A DNA stretch of 64,000 nucleotides from Bradyrhizobium sp. Gha (lineage in GTDB: Bacteria > Pseudomonadota > Alphaproteobacteria > Rhizobiales > Xanthobacteraceae). Positions within the stretch are counted from its first letter, which is position 1. The number at the start of each line of letters is the position of its first letter. Of the stretch, positions 16,893 through 26,828 are shown in pieces. A program made the translations under genes and the position numbers. The notes under the pieces were generated by a model. That model made no database searches. It had not been told where the DNA came from and saw only the letters and a program-made list of their open reading frames with translations. The DNA lies in assembly GCF_900113735.1 (NCBI RefSeq), contig NZ_FOQM01000003.1:124001-188000 (forward strand), in the 5' to 3' direction.

Positions 16893-16988
16893 CACAGGCG
16901 GGCGGCGGTGGGCAACTGCGAAGAGCAGCCGTGCTATGGACCTGACGGTCCACAGCCGTTAACTTCCGGCTTTCCCATGAGGTTCGAC

Positions 16989-17609
16989 ATGCTCAAGCTC
17001 TACTACGCCACCGGCACCTGCGCGCTCGCCACCTACATCACCCTGGAAGAGGTCGGCGCGGACTACACGGCTGAAAGGCTGAGCTTCAAGGACAACCAGC
17101 AGAACAGCCCTGAATATCTCGCCATCAATCCGAAGGGCCGCGTGCCGGCTCTGGTGACGGACCGCGGCGTCCTCACCGAGACGCCGGCGATGCTGGCCTA
17201 CATCGCGCAAATCTTCCCGGAGGCGAAACTGGCGCCGCTCGACGATCCCTTCGAGTTTGCGCAAGCGCAGTCGTTCAACTCCTATCTCTGCTCGACTGTA
17301 CACATCAACCATGCCCACAGGATACGCGGCGCGCGCTGGGCGACGCAGGAAAGCTCGTTCGCCGATATGAAGGCGATGGTGCCGAAGACCATGGCCGCCT
17401 GCTTCTCCCTGATCGAGCAGAGGATGTTCAGGGGCCCCTGGGTGATGGGCGATCAGTTCACGGTCTGCGACCCCTATCTCTACACGCTCTCCACCTGGCT
17501 CGAGGGCGACAGCGTCGACATCAACGCCACGCCGAAGATCGCGGATCATTTCAGGCGCATGTCGGACCGTCCCGCCGTGCGCAAGGTGATGGACGCGCAG
17601 AAGGCGTGA
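16989..17609 (+). CDS. Glutathione S-transferase family protein
   Basis: A 206-residue GST-like protein. The N-terminal thioredoxin-like domain starts LKLYYATGTCALATYI, with a Cys at position 11 as in beta-class bacterial GSTs, followed by INPKGRVPALVTDRG and a TETPAMLAYIA helix. The C-terminal half is the all-alpha domain. The ATG at 16989 has GAGG six bases upstream; an alternative ATG lies at 16977. Divergence from the monooxygenase suggests a shared detoxification or aromatic degradation setting, but this is inference. Confidence 0.88.
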   Translation: MLKLYYATGTCALATYITLEEVGADYTAERLSFKDNQQNSPEYLAINPKGRVPALVTDRGVLTETPAMLAYIAQIFPEAKLAPLDDPFEFAQAQSFNSYLCSTVHINHAHRIRGARWATQESSFADMKAMVPKTMAACFSLIEQRMFRGPWVMGDQFTVCDPYLYTLSTWLEGDSVDINATPKIADHFRRMSDRPAVRKVMDAQKA

Positions 17610-17620
17610 GAGCGCAGGTC

Positions 17621-17763
17621 TCGTAGGGTGGGTTAGCCGAGCAGATGCGCAAAGCGCATGTGCTCGGCGTAACCCACCTCTTTGATTTCCTCGGAGACAG
17701 CGGTGGTGGGTTACGCCAAGCGGTTTGCGCTTCGCGCAATCCGCACGGCTAACCACCCTACGA
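17621..17763. repeat. Long palindromic repeat, TCGTAGGGTGGGTTAGCC type
   Basis: Outer arms TCGTAGGGTGGGTTAGCC (17621-17638) and GGCTAACCACCCTACGA (17748-17764) are inverted copies. Inner modules are GGCGTAACCCACC and GGTGGGTTACGCC. The same architecture occurs twice at 24627-25010. The LysR stop codon (17758-17760) falls inside the right arm, so insertion of this element appears to have set the end of that gene. Confidence 0.85.
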
Positions 17764-18672
17764 AGATTGCTTCTCCAGCTCCCGTCCCGTCTCCAGCATC
17801 AGCCGCCGCAACCAGATCGAGCCGGGATCCATCTGCGCCCGCGTCGGGTAGAACATGAACTGCTCGTCGATCCCGGGATCGAGCGGCGGCGTCACCGTGA
17901 CGAGCCCGAGCTGCTTCGCCAGCGCCGCGATCAGCCGGCGCGGCACGAAGGCGACGAGGTCGGTGCGCGCGGCGACGTGCAGCGCTTCGAGATAGCTCGG
18001 CACCACCAGCGAGACATGCCGCTCGATGCCCTTGCCGCGCAGCCAGGTGTCGATCAGATCCTCGGCATTGCCGCGGATGACGACGCCGACATGGCGCGCA
18101 GCGAGGAACGTCTCGCGCCGCTTCAGCTTCGGCGCGAGCCGATGGCCGCGCCGCACCGCCAATGCGTCGCTGTCGGTGTAGAGCAGCTGGCGGTGAAAGC
18201 CCTTGAAGGCGTTGCCGATCGAGATCACGAGATCGATGGTGCGGGCGAACTCGGCATGGAAGATCGCCGGTCCCCGCCACGGCACGACGTCGATGCGGAC
18301 GTTGGGCGCAAGGCGCGTGACCTTCTCCATCAACGGCGGCATCAATAGTTCCACCGCGAGGTCAGGCATCATCAGACGGAAGGGCCGTTCGCTGCGCGCG
18401 GCGTCGAACTCATCGGGCACGAACAGCCCGCGCACCTGGTCGAGCGCCTGCGCCAGCGGCGCGCGCAGCGCTTGCGCCCGCGGCGTCAGCTCCATCCGCG
18501 CGCCGGTACGCACCAGCAGCGGATCGCCGAAGATGTCCCGCAGGCGCTGCAGCGCATGGCTCGTGGCCGGCTGCGACAGCGAGATGCGCATCGCGGCACG
18601 GCTGACATTGGCCTCGCGCAGCAGCGCGTCGAGCGCGGTCAATAGATTGAGGTCGAGCGAATTCAAATTCAT
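17758..18672 (-). CDS. LysR-family transcriptional regulator
   Basis: A 304-residue regulator. The N-terminal winged helix-turn-helix runs LDLNLLTALDALLREANVSR and RISLSQPATSHALQRLRDIF; the co-inducer domain follows. The DLNLL pattern and substrate-domain layout fit the NodD/NahR/LinR-like branch. ATG at 18672 is chosen over 18750 because a perfect palindrome sits at 18681-18695, which would otherwise be coding. Its last codons and stop come from the palindromic repeat. It is divergent from the SnoaL-like gene, its probable target. Confidence 0.92.
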   Translation of the reverse strand: MNLNSLDLNLLTALDALLREANVSRAAMRISLSQPATSHALQRLRDIFGDPLLVRTGARMELTPRAQALRAPLAQALDQVRGLFVPDEFDAARSERPFRLMMPDLAVELLMPPLMEKVTRLAPNVRIDVVPWRGPAIFHAEFARTIDLVISIGNAFKGFHRQLLYTDSDALAVRRGHRLAPKLKRRETFLAARHVGVVIRGNAEDLIDTWLRGKGIERHVSLVVPSYLEALHVAARTDLVAFVPRRLIAALAKQLGLVTVTPPLDPGIDEQFMFYPTRAQMDPGSIWLRRLMLETGRELEKQSS

Positions 18673-18680
18673 GAAGTGAA

Positions 18681-18695
18681 TAGATATCATATCTA
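18681..18695. promoter_or_regulatory. Candidate LysR operator
   Basis: TAGATAT-C-ATATCTA is a perfect palindrome in the 92-base gap between the divergent LysR and SnoaL-like genes. LysR proteins commonly bind such AT-rich dyads in divergent promoters and repress their own gene. It starts 9 bases upstream of the regulator ATG. Confidence 0.65.
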
Positions 18696-18764
18696 CTATC
18701 GATTTGAAGAATTCTCGTTGCGCAGCGATGTTCTCCGGGTTGCCACTCATCAGGAGATGCCGCC

Positions 18765-19214
18765 ATGAGCGCGAACGCCAACAAGAAACTGATGCAGGAT
18801 ATTTTCGCCGCCGCCGCCAACCCCGATCCGTCGGCGCGCGATCGCGCCCTGTTCACCGCAAGCCTCGCCGACGACGCCAAATGGATCGTCACCGGTCAGT
18901 ATTCCTGGTCGCGGACCTTCGCGGGCAAGGACGCGATCCTCAACGATCTGCACGGCTACGTCCGCTCCCGCCTGCGCGACCGCACGCGCACGATCGCCGA
19001 GCGCTTCATCGCCGATGGCGACATCGTCGTGGTGGAGGCCAAGGGCGACAACGTCACGCCCGAGGGCGTGCGCTACGACAACGACTATTGCCTCGTGTTC
19101 CGCCTGGAGGACGGCAAGATCAAGGAGGTCCGCGAATACTGCGACTCGGTCCTGACCGAGACGGCGCTTGGCCGGTTCCCGCAAGCCCGGCCCGATCAAG
19201 AAGGATACCATTAA
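18765..19214 (+). CDS. SnoaL-like (NTF2-fold) protein
   Basis: A 149-residue single-domain protein with the NTF2/SnoaL pattern: an N-terminal helix, [36 protein letters not shown] and a final [20 protein letters not shown] strand pair. Members are small isomerases, dehydratases or ligand-binding proteins; the substrate is not evident. AGGAG lies upstream of the ATG. It is divergent from the LysR gene and is its likely target. Confidence 0.85.
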   Translation: MSANANKKLMQDIFAAAANPDPSARDRALFTASLADDAKWIVTGQYSWSRTFAGKDAILNDLHGYVRSRLRDRTRTIAERFIADGDIVVVEAKGDNVTPEGVRYDNDYCLVFRLEDGKIKEVREYCDSVLTETALGRFPQARPDQEGYH

Positions 19215-19296
19215 CAAGTGTACTTCATGGTGCTGCCGCGGAGCGCGAGTCGCCGTGGGGGCGTTCGGCTGCTCGAAATTCTTTGGGGGCGGCATC

Positions 19297-21306
19297 ATGC
19301 CGGGCATTCGTTTGAGGATCCGGGGACGTCTTTACGCCGGGTTTACGGCACTTGCCGTGGTGGGGCTGGTCATGGCCCTGGTTGCGATCTGGAACTTGTG
19401 GGCCGTCCAGGACCAGGTCGCGCGAATGTCGGCTTTCTCGGACCATGCAGCGCGCGTACGGGAGATATCGATCCATCTTCAGGCGCTGCAGCGGGCCAAT
19501 CTGCGCTATATCTACGATGCCAACGAGCCCGCCTTCAAGGAGGCCGCAGAACACGAGGCGGAGATGGTCGCCTTGCTCAAAGCGCAATCGGCGGAGTCGT
19601 TCTCGGAGGAGCGGCGCAAGATCTACGATGGTTTGATTGGCGATGTCACCAAGCTGCAGTCGCTGCGCGAGCGTATGGGCGCCGCGGTCAAGGAGACGAC
19701 GAAAGGCAAGGCCGCCCTGCTGCCCGGTGGCGAGGAACTGAACACCTATGCCGGCAAGCTGGCCATTGCAGCGCACGGGACCCACGATACCGAGATCACG
19801 GGGCCCGTTGCCGACCTCGAATCCAAGATCCTGCAGGCTCGTCTCGCGAGCTGGCGCTTCCTCGCCATGCGCGATTCCAAGGCAACCTCGACCTTCAGAG
19901 CCAATACGGAGCGGGCGCAGCAGCGGATCGCGGCGCTGCAGGAGGCCAGTCTGCCCGAGCAGGTCAAGTCTGCGCTCGCGCCGGTGAAGACCTCGCTGAC
20001 CGCCTACCAGGCGGCGTTCGAAGCGACGTCCGCCGCGATCCTTGTGGCCGACGAGACTTTCCGCAACAACATTGCGCCCCTGATCGCCGCAAGCATCGAC
20101 AAGCTCAAGGTGGCGGATTCCGAACTCACGGCTGAGTCCCGGAACACGCGGACGAATGCCGCAGGCGTCATCGCCAGCACGACATGGATTCAGGAGGCCG
20201 CAGGTGGGCTCGCCGTTCTGTTCGGCGCGATCGTCGCCTTCCTGATCGCCCGCAGCATCGTCGGGCCCCTGACCGCGATGACGCGCGCGATGGGGCGTCT
20301 CGCCGGCGGCGATCTCGCGGCCGAGATTCCCGGGCGCGGCAACAAGGACGAGATCGGCGACATGGCCAAGGCGATCGACGTGTTCAAGACCAACATGATC
20401 GACACCGAGCGGCTGCGCCGTGAGCAGACCGAGACCGAGGCGCGGCAGGCCGAGGATCGCAAGAAGGACATGGTCCGGCTCGCCAACCAGTTCGAGCAGG
20501 CGGTCGGAGAGATCGTCGACACCGTGTCGTCGGCCTCGAGCGAGCTCGAAGTCTCCGCCGGGACGCTGACCGCGACCGCGACCCGCGCCCAGGACCTGTC
20601 GACGGAAGTCGCCTCCGCCTCGCAGGAAGCCTCCGCCAACGTCCATGCCGTTGCCTCGGCGACCGAAGAGCTGTCCTCCTCCGTGAGCGAGATCGCGCGT
20701 CAGGTCCAGGAATCCGCCCGCATCGCCAGCGAGGCCGTGGGGCAGGCGACGAAGACCAATGCCCGCGTCGGCGAGCTCTCCAAGGCGGCCGCCCGCATCG
20801 GCGACGTCGTGGAGCTGATCAGCACCATCGCCGGCCAGACCAATCTGCTCGCGCTCAACGCCACCATCGAGGCGGCGCGGGCGGGCGAAGCCGGCCGCGG
20901 CTTTGCCGTGGTCGCTTCCGAGGTGAAGGCGCTGGCCGAGCAGACCGCAAAGGCCACCGGCGAGATCGCCCAGCAGGTCTCCGGCATTCAGGCCGCCACG
21001 GAAGAGTCAGTCGGTTCGATCCGCGAGATCAGCGGCACCATCGAGCGCCTCTCGGAAATCTCGTCGGCCGTTGCCGCCGCCGTGGAAGAGCAGGGCGCCG
21101 CCACGCAAGAGATCTCCCGCAACGTCCAGCAGGCGGCCCATGGCACCCAGCGCGTCTCGACCAATATCGGTGACGTCCAGCGCGGTGCGTCCGAGACCGG
21201 CTCGGCCTCCTCGCATGTGCTCACGGCGGCGCGCTCGCTGTCTTCGGACAGCAACCGGCTGAAGGTCGAGGTGGCAAAATTCCTGAACTCGGTCCACGCC
21301 GCCTGA
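19297..21306 (+). CDS. Methyl-accepting chemotaxis protein
   Basis: A 669-residue transmembrane chemoreceptor. One transmembrane helix lies at about residues 13-35, then a large helical periplasmic domain (about 36-300). A second helix ([17 protein letters not shown]) runs into a HAMP domain ([19 protein letters not shown]). The cytoplasmic signalling tip contains [20 protein letters not shown] and [18 protein letters not shown]. There is no C-terminal CheR-tethering pentapeptide. The ATG at 19297 with GGGGGC upstream is preferred over 19168, which overlaps the SnoaL-like gene. The ligand is unknown, and no che genes are nearby. Confidence 0.95.
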   Translation: MPGIRLRIRGRLYAGFTALAVVGLVMALVAIWNLWAVQDQVARMSAFSDHAARVREISIHLQALQRANLRYIYDANEPAFKEAAEHEAEMVALLKAQSAESFSEERRKIYDGLIGDVTKLQSLRERMGAAVKETTKGKAALLPGGEELNTYAGKLAIAAHGTHDTEITGPVADLESKILQARLASWRFLAMRDSKATSTFRANTERAQQRIAALQEASLPEQVKSALAPVKTSLTAYQAAFEATSAAILVADETFRNNIAPLIAASIDKLKVADSELTAESRNTRTNAAGVIASTTWIQEAAGGLAVLFGAIVAFLIARSIVGPLTAMTRAMGRLAGGDLAAEIPGRGNKDEIGDMAKAIDVFKTNMIDTERLRREQTETEARQAEDRKKDMVRLANQFEQAVGEIVDTVSSASSELEVSAGTLTATATRAQDLSTEVASASQEASANVHAVASATEELSSSVSEIARQVQESARIASEAVGQATKTNARVGELSKAAARIGDVVELISTIAGQTNLLALNATIEAARAGEAGRGFAVVASEVKALAEQTAKATGEIAQQVSGIQAATEESVGSIREISGTIERLSEISSAVAAAVEEQGAATQEISRNVQQAAHGTQRVSTNIGDVQRGASETGSASSHVLTAARSLSSDSNRLKVEVAKFLNSVHAA

Positions 21307-21426
21307 AGCTCAAGCAACGACGAAAAGGCCGGCGCGTGCGCGCAACCGGCGAGATGGCCGTACGGTCTCTGCGAACGGCGCAGACCAGCTCGCGTCTTGG
21401 CAGGTGCCGTAGGGTGGGGAGCGTCG

Positions 21427-22972
<1,546 letters not shown>

Positions 22973-23914
22973 ATGCGCTACGATGATTTCCGCCGCAGCG
23001 ACGACATCGAGGATCGTCGCGACGATGGTGGCGGAGGAATTGGCGGCGGCGGTGGCGGGTTTGGCCTGCCGATGGGCGGCGGCGGTCTCGGCATCGGCAC
23101 CATCATCGTGCTCGGTCTGGTCGGCTATGCCTTCGGCATCGATCCCCGCATCCTGATTGGCGGCGCCGAGATCCTCACCGGCGGCGGCCAGGCGCCAAGC
23201 TACCAGAGCGACCGTCCGTCGAGCCAGGCCAAGCGCGGCGCGCCGACCGACGAGATGGGCAGCATGATCTCAGGCATCCTCGGCGAGATCGACGATCGCT
23301 GGAGCGAGATCTTCCAGGCCAGCGGACAGTCCTACACCGGTCCGAAGGTCGTGCTGTTCCGCAACGTCACCAATGGCGGCCGCTGCGGCCGGGCCGAGTC
23401 GGCGATGGGGCCGTTCTACTGCCCGCCTGATCGTACCATCTTCCTCGACACCTCGTTCTTCCGCGAGGTCGAGACGCGCTTCCGCGGCTGCTCCGGCAAG
23501 TCGGCGTGCAATTTCACCACTGCCTATATCATCGCGCATGAGGCCGGCCATCACATCCAGAACCTGCTCGGCATCATTCCGAAGGTGACGCGGCTGCAGC
23601 AGCAGGCCGGCAGCAAGGCCGAGTCGAATGCGCTGCAGGTGAAGGTCGAGCTCCAGGCCGATTGTCTGTCCGGCATCTGGGTCAATCGCGAGGCGAAGAA
23701 GCGTCCGAATTTCCTCGAGGCCGGCGACATCGATGCCGCCCTGACCACAGCGAGCGCGATCGGCGACGATACGCTGCAGCGCCAGGCCACGGGACGCGTG
23801 GTGCCTGACTCCTTCACCCACGGCTCGGCCGCGCAGCGCAAGCAGTGGTTCATGACCGGCTATCAGCAGGGCACGCTGCAAGCCTGTAACACGTTCGGCG
23901 GCGGCGGGCCGTAG
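22973..23914 (+). CDS. Neutral zinc metallopeptidase, YpfJ type
   Basis: A 313-residue protein of the putative neutral zinc metallopeptidase family. The N-terminus is charged, then glycine-rich (about residues 18-42), then one transmembrane helix (LGIGTIIVLGLVGYAFGI). The zinc motif HEAGHH occurs in YIIAHEAGHHIQNLLG, and QADCLSGIW supplies a further conserved segment. The catalytic domain probably lies in the periplasm, judged from paired cysteines (GGRCGRAES, FRGCSGKSAC). No function is established. Confidence 0.9.
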   Translation: MRYDDFRRSDDIEDRRDDGGGGIGGGGGGFGLPMGGGGLGIGTIIVLGLVGYAFGIDPRILIGGAEILTGGGQAPSYQSDRPSSQAKRGAPTDEMGSMISGILGEIDDRWSEIFQASGQSYTGPKVVLFRNVTNGGRCGRAESAMGPFYCPPDRTIFLDTSFFREVETRFRGCSGKSACNFTTAYIIAHEAGHHIQNLLGIIPKVTRLQQQAGSKAESNALQVKVELQADCLSGIWVNREAKKRPNFLEAGDIDAALTTASAIGDDTLQRQATGRVVPDSFTHGSAAQRKQWFMTGYQQGTLQACNTFGGGGP

Positions 23915-23940
23915 CGGTTTCGCGCCACGGACGCAGTGGC

Positions 23941-23982
23941 GTCATCCCGGGGCGAACGCAAGTGCGTTCGTCCCGGGATGAC
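23941..23982. repeat. 42-base near-perfect palindrome
   Basis: GTCATCCCGGG / CCCGGGATGAC and CGAACGCA / TGCGTTCG pair with a single G-T opposition and a 2-base centre, giving a 20-bp stem. It lies between the metallopeptidase stop and moaB. It could act as a terminator-like or processing hairpin, or be a short copy of the GTCAT...ATGAC repeat family. Confidence 0.85.
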
Positions 23983-24013
23983 GGCGGTGGGAAGGAGAGA
24001 AGGTGCAACGAAA

Positions 24014-24577
24014 ATGGCCTCCATCGACGAATCCAAGCCGTTCATCCCGCTCAACATCGCGGTGCTCACCGTCTCCGACACGCGTGCGCTCGCCGATGAC
24101 AAATCCGGCCAGACGCTCGTCGATCGGCTCACCGCGGCCGGCCATCATCTTGCCGCGCGGGAGATCGTCACCGACGATGTCGAGGCGATCCGCGCCGTGA
24201 TCCGCCGCTGGATCGCGGATGCGGGCGTCGACGTCGTCATCACCAGCGGCGGCACCGGCTTCACCGGGCGCGACGTGACGCCCGAGGCAATCGAGCCGCT
24301 GTTCGAGAAGCGCATGGACGGTTTCTCCATCGCCTTCCACATGCTGAGCCACGCCAAGATCGGCACCTCGACGATTCAGAGCCGCGCCACGGCCGGCGTG
24401 ACGGCTGCGACCTACATCTTCTGCCTGCCCGGTTCGCCCGGCGCCTGTCGCGACGGCTGGGACGGCATCCTCGCAAGCCAGCTCGACTATCGCACGCGCC
24501 CGTGCAATTTCGTCGAGATCATGCCGCGGCTGGATGAGCATCTGCGAAGGCCGAAAGCGCAGGGTGCGACGGTGTAG
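24014..24577 (+). CDS. moaB: Molybdenum cofactor biosynthesis protein B
   Basis: A 187-residue MoaB/Mog-fold protein that in molybdenum cofactor synthesis adenylates or otherwise activates molybdopterin. The nucleotide/pterin-binding motif is VVITSGGTGFTGRDVTPEAIEPL, together with LTVSDTRALADDKSGQ and FCLPGSPGACRDGW. ATG at 24014 follows AGGAGAGAAGG. An earlier in-frame ATG (23936) lies upstream of and inside the palindromic repeat and is rejected. No other moa genes are nearby. Confidence 0.93.
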   Translation: MASIDESKPFIPLNIAVLTVSDTRALADDKSGQTLVDRLTAAGHHLAAREIVTDDVEAIRAVIRRWIADAGVDVVITSGGTGFTGRDVTPEAIEPLFEKRMDGFSIAFHMLSHAKIGTSTIQSRATAGVTAATYIFCLPGSPGACRDGWDGILASQLDYRTRPCNFVEIMPRLDEHLRRPKAQGATV

Positions 24578-24626
24578 GGGCGCTTGCGGCGAGCATCATT
24601 CGCAACCAAGCGCTCGGTATCGGAGG

Positions 24627-24859
24627 GTGGGGTTAGCCCTGCGGTTGCGCGAAGCGCAGAGCCGCGGGGCGTAACCCACCACTTCCGTCGCCGCGGAAAC
24701 CAAAGAGGTGGGTTACGCATCGCGACTGCGCTTCGCGCCGTCGCGACGCTAACCCGCCCCTACGAGAGTGCGCCGGCATCGCGCAGCTACAAATCCCGCT
24801 CCCACGTCTCGCCGACCAGATCGTGCCCGAAACTGTGGTGCGGCTGCGTCGCGACCAGC
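24627..24859. repeat. Tandem duplication, copy 1
   Basis: About 233 bases nearly identical to 24867-25097. The first part is the GGTGGGTTAGCC...GGGTTACGC palindromic repeat. The last part (24786-24859) duplicates the final codons and stop of the MarR-GNAT gene. Copies differ by a few substitutions and two single-base indels. Confidence 0.9.
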
Positions 24860-24866
24860 ATCGTAG

Positions 24867-25097
24867 GTGGGGTTAGCCCTGCGGTTGCGCGAAGCGCAGA
24901 CCGCGGGGCGTAACCCACCACTTCCGTCGCCGCGGAAACCAAAGAGGTGGGTTACGCATCGCGACCGCGCTTCGCGCCGTCGCGACGCTAACCCACCCTA
25001 CGAGAGTGCGCCGGCATCGCGCAGCTACAAATCCCGCTCCCACGTCTCGCCCACCAGATCGTGCCCAAAACTGTGATGCGGCTGCGTCGCGACCAGC
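24867..25097. repeat. Tandem duplication, copy 2
   Basis: The second copy contains the genuine 3' end of the MarR-GNAT gene (from 25025). Together the copies fill the 447-base gap 24578-25024, which holds no other gene. Confidence 0.9.
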
Positions 25098-25954
25098 TCG
25101 AAGCCGGCGCTCTTGTAGATGCTGCGTGCCGCCACCAGAATGCTCTGCGTCCACAGCGTCATTCTTTTGTAGCCGCGCTCGCGCGCGCCCTGGAGACATT
25201 GCTCGACCAGTGCGCGACCGACGCCGAGCCCGCGCGCCTTCTTCTCCACCTGCAACAGCCGAAGCTTGGCGATCTCGTCGGTCGCCTTCACCAGGAAGAT
25301 CGAGCCGACCGGCTCGCCACCGACTTCCGCGATCCAGCAATGCTCGCGGGCGGCGTCGTAGCTCTTGATGAACTGTGCGCAGATCTCGGCGACCAGTGCC
25401 TCGTAGCTGATGTCCCAACCGTAGTCGGCAGCATAGGCGGCGCCCTGCTTGGAGATGACCCAGCCCATGTCACCGACGCGATGGCTGCGCAGCACGACGG
25501 AAGCGGGTTGGCTTCGACGTTGCTCCAACACGGTCTCGATGGTCGCCATGGCCTGCGTGAGCCGCGTTGCATCACCGGCCGGAAGCCGAGCCAGCATCGC
25601 GGCGACCTCGTTTTGCGAGCTCAGGTTCAGCTCGGCGAAGGCCTCGCGGCCCTTGGCGGTGAGACTGAGCTGGTATTGCCTGCGATCCACAGGCAGGGGC
25701 CGTCGCGTGATGAGCCCCTTATCCTCGAAGTTTTGGACGATGCGGCTGAGATAGCCGGGATCGAGACCAAGCTCGTTGCCGATCTCCTTTGCCGAAACGT
25801 CGTCGCGATGCGCCAGCTCATAGATGACGCGAGCCTCGCTGAGTGAAAACGGGCTCCTTCCAAGGTGCTGGTCGAGCACACCGAGCTTGCGGGTATAGAA
25901 GCGGTTGAAGGCGCGAATTGCCGCGATCTGGTCGGCGAAACCGTCAATGGCCAT
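25025..25954 (-). CDS. MarR-GNAT fusion: regulator with acetyltransferase domain
   Basis: 309 residues with two domains. Residues 1-150 are a MarR-type winged helix (SEARVIYELAHRDDVSAKEI, LDPGYLSRIVQNFEDKGLI). Residues 155-309 are a GNAT acetyltransferase (CWIAEVGGEPVGSIFLVK, then the acetyl-CoA loop KARGLGVGRALVEQCL). Such fusions are known in Rhizobiales. The last 24 codons are duplicated downstream. A 42-base dyad lies just upstream of the ATG, suggesting autoregulation. The acetylated substrate is unknown. Confidence 0.92.
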   Translation of the reverse strand: MAIDGFADQIAAIRAFNRFYTRKLGVLDQHLGRSPFSLSEARVIYELAHRDDVSAKEIGNELGLDPGYLSRIVQNFEDKGLITRRPLPVDRRQYQLSLTAKGREAFAELNLSSQNEVAAMLARLPAGDATRLTQAMATIETVLEQRRSQPASVVLRSHRVGDMGWVISKQGAAYAADYGWDISYEALVAEICAQFIKSYDAAREHCWIAEVGGEPVGSIFLVKATDEIAKLRLLQVEKKARGLGVGRALVEQCLQGARERGYKRMTLWTQSILVAARSIYKSAGFELVATQPHHSFGHDLVGETWERDL

Positions 25955-25965
25955 GAGACACCTCG

Positions 25966-26007
25966 ATACTTGCCATTGTCAAACAATTATTTGACCTTGG
26001 CAAGTAT
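25966..26007. promoter_or_regulatory. Candidate MarR operator
   Basis: ATACTTGCC (25966-25974) and GGCAAGTAT (25999-26007) are perfect inverted arms. Inner arms GTCAAA and TTTGAC extend the dyad. It begins 12 bases upstream of the MarR-GNAT ATG, where bound protein would block transcription. Confidence 0.75.
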
Positions 26008-26016
26008 TGAATGCGC

Positions 26017-26592
26017 TCATCCCACCATGACGATCCGGCTGCGCAGCAGCGTCCGGGAGGAACGGCCGAGCCGTCTGAGCAGCTGGGCCTCGGAATGATG
26101 GGCCTGCGGCGGATAGCCGCCGATCCGGTCATAATGATCACGCGCGATCAGAAGCCCCTGGTCGCCGCGGGGGCCGATCAGCTTGCGCGCCATGGCGCGC
26201 AGAAAGTCGCCGAAGTCGGTGTCGGCGTAAGGCGAGCGGGCGTAGCGGAACACGGCCGCACGATCCCGGCCGCTGGCCGCGACCGCCTGGATGAACTGGG
26301 TGGTCTCCTCGATCCAGCCGGTCTCCAGCACGGCGCCGGCGCGAAGGAACATCAGCCAGGGCGAGCGCGCCTGGAGCGCGCCGGCGGCAAGGGCTGCGCC
26401 TTGCGAAGATCCCTCGTAGCCGATGAACCGGCAGCCCGCGACGTCGGCAACGCGCTCGATGACGCCATTGCGGGTGCCGTCGACCAGCAGAACTTCCTTG
26501 ATGATGCCGGCCGCCGCGCCGGGTACCAGGGCGGCGAGAGTTGCGACCGCCGTCTGTTCGACGCCTTCGGTCGGTATGATGACACTCAGCAT
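26017..26592 (-). CDS. Small GT-A-type glycosyltransferase family protein
   Basis: A 191-residue protein with the start of a family-2-like glycosyltransferase fold: LSVIIPTEG, IIKEVLLVDGTRNG, then a segment SPWLMFLRAGAVLETGW where the usual DxD is replaced by RAG. It is short for the family (usually 220 or more) and lacks the metal-binding aspartates, so it may be inactive or use another mechanism. It lies directly upstream of the MarR-GNAT gene, beyond that gene's operator. Confidence 0.75.
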   Translation of the reverse strand: MLSVIIPTEGVEQTAVATLAALVPGAAAGIIKEVLLVDGTRNGVIERVADVAGCRFIGYEGSSQGAALAAGALQARSPWLMFLRAGAVLETGWIEETTQFIQAVAASGRDRAAVFRYARSPYADTDFGDFLRAMARKLIGPRGDQGLLIARDHYDRIGGYPPQAHHSEAQLLRRLGRSSRTLLRSRIVMVG

Positions 26593-26828
26593 GATTGAGG
26601 CTTCGATATCAGCACTTCGGGAGAAGCGTAGCTTGTTATGATCCTGTCATAAACACGCGGCGTTGCCGAGCGCAACTTTCCGCGAGCAGATCGTCGTGCG
26701 ATGGTGAACGGCCGCTCGTCTATCGCAGCTGAATGTGTCGCGCGTAGGGTGGCGATGTTGCCGAATGTTTCGGCGAATCCAGTGTTCGTGAACTTCAAAC
26801 TGCGCCTTTCGCCGAGCGAGATGTGTCT

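Noticed and set aside
19225..20646. Minus-strand open frame opposite the chemoreceptor
   Set aside because: Shadow of a strongly GC3-biased gene; no ribosome-binding site or motif.
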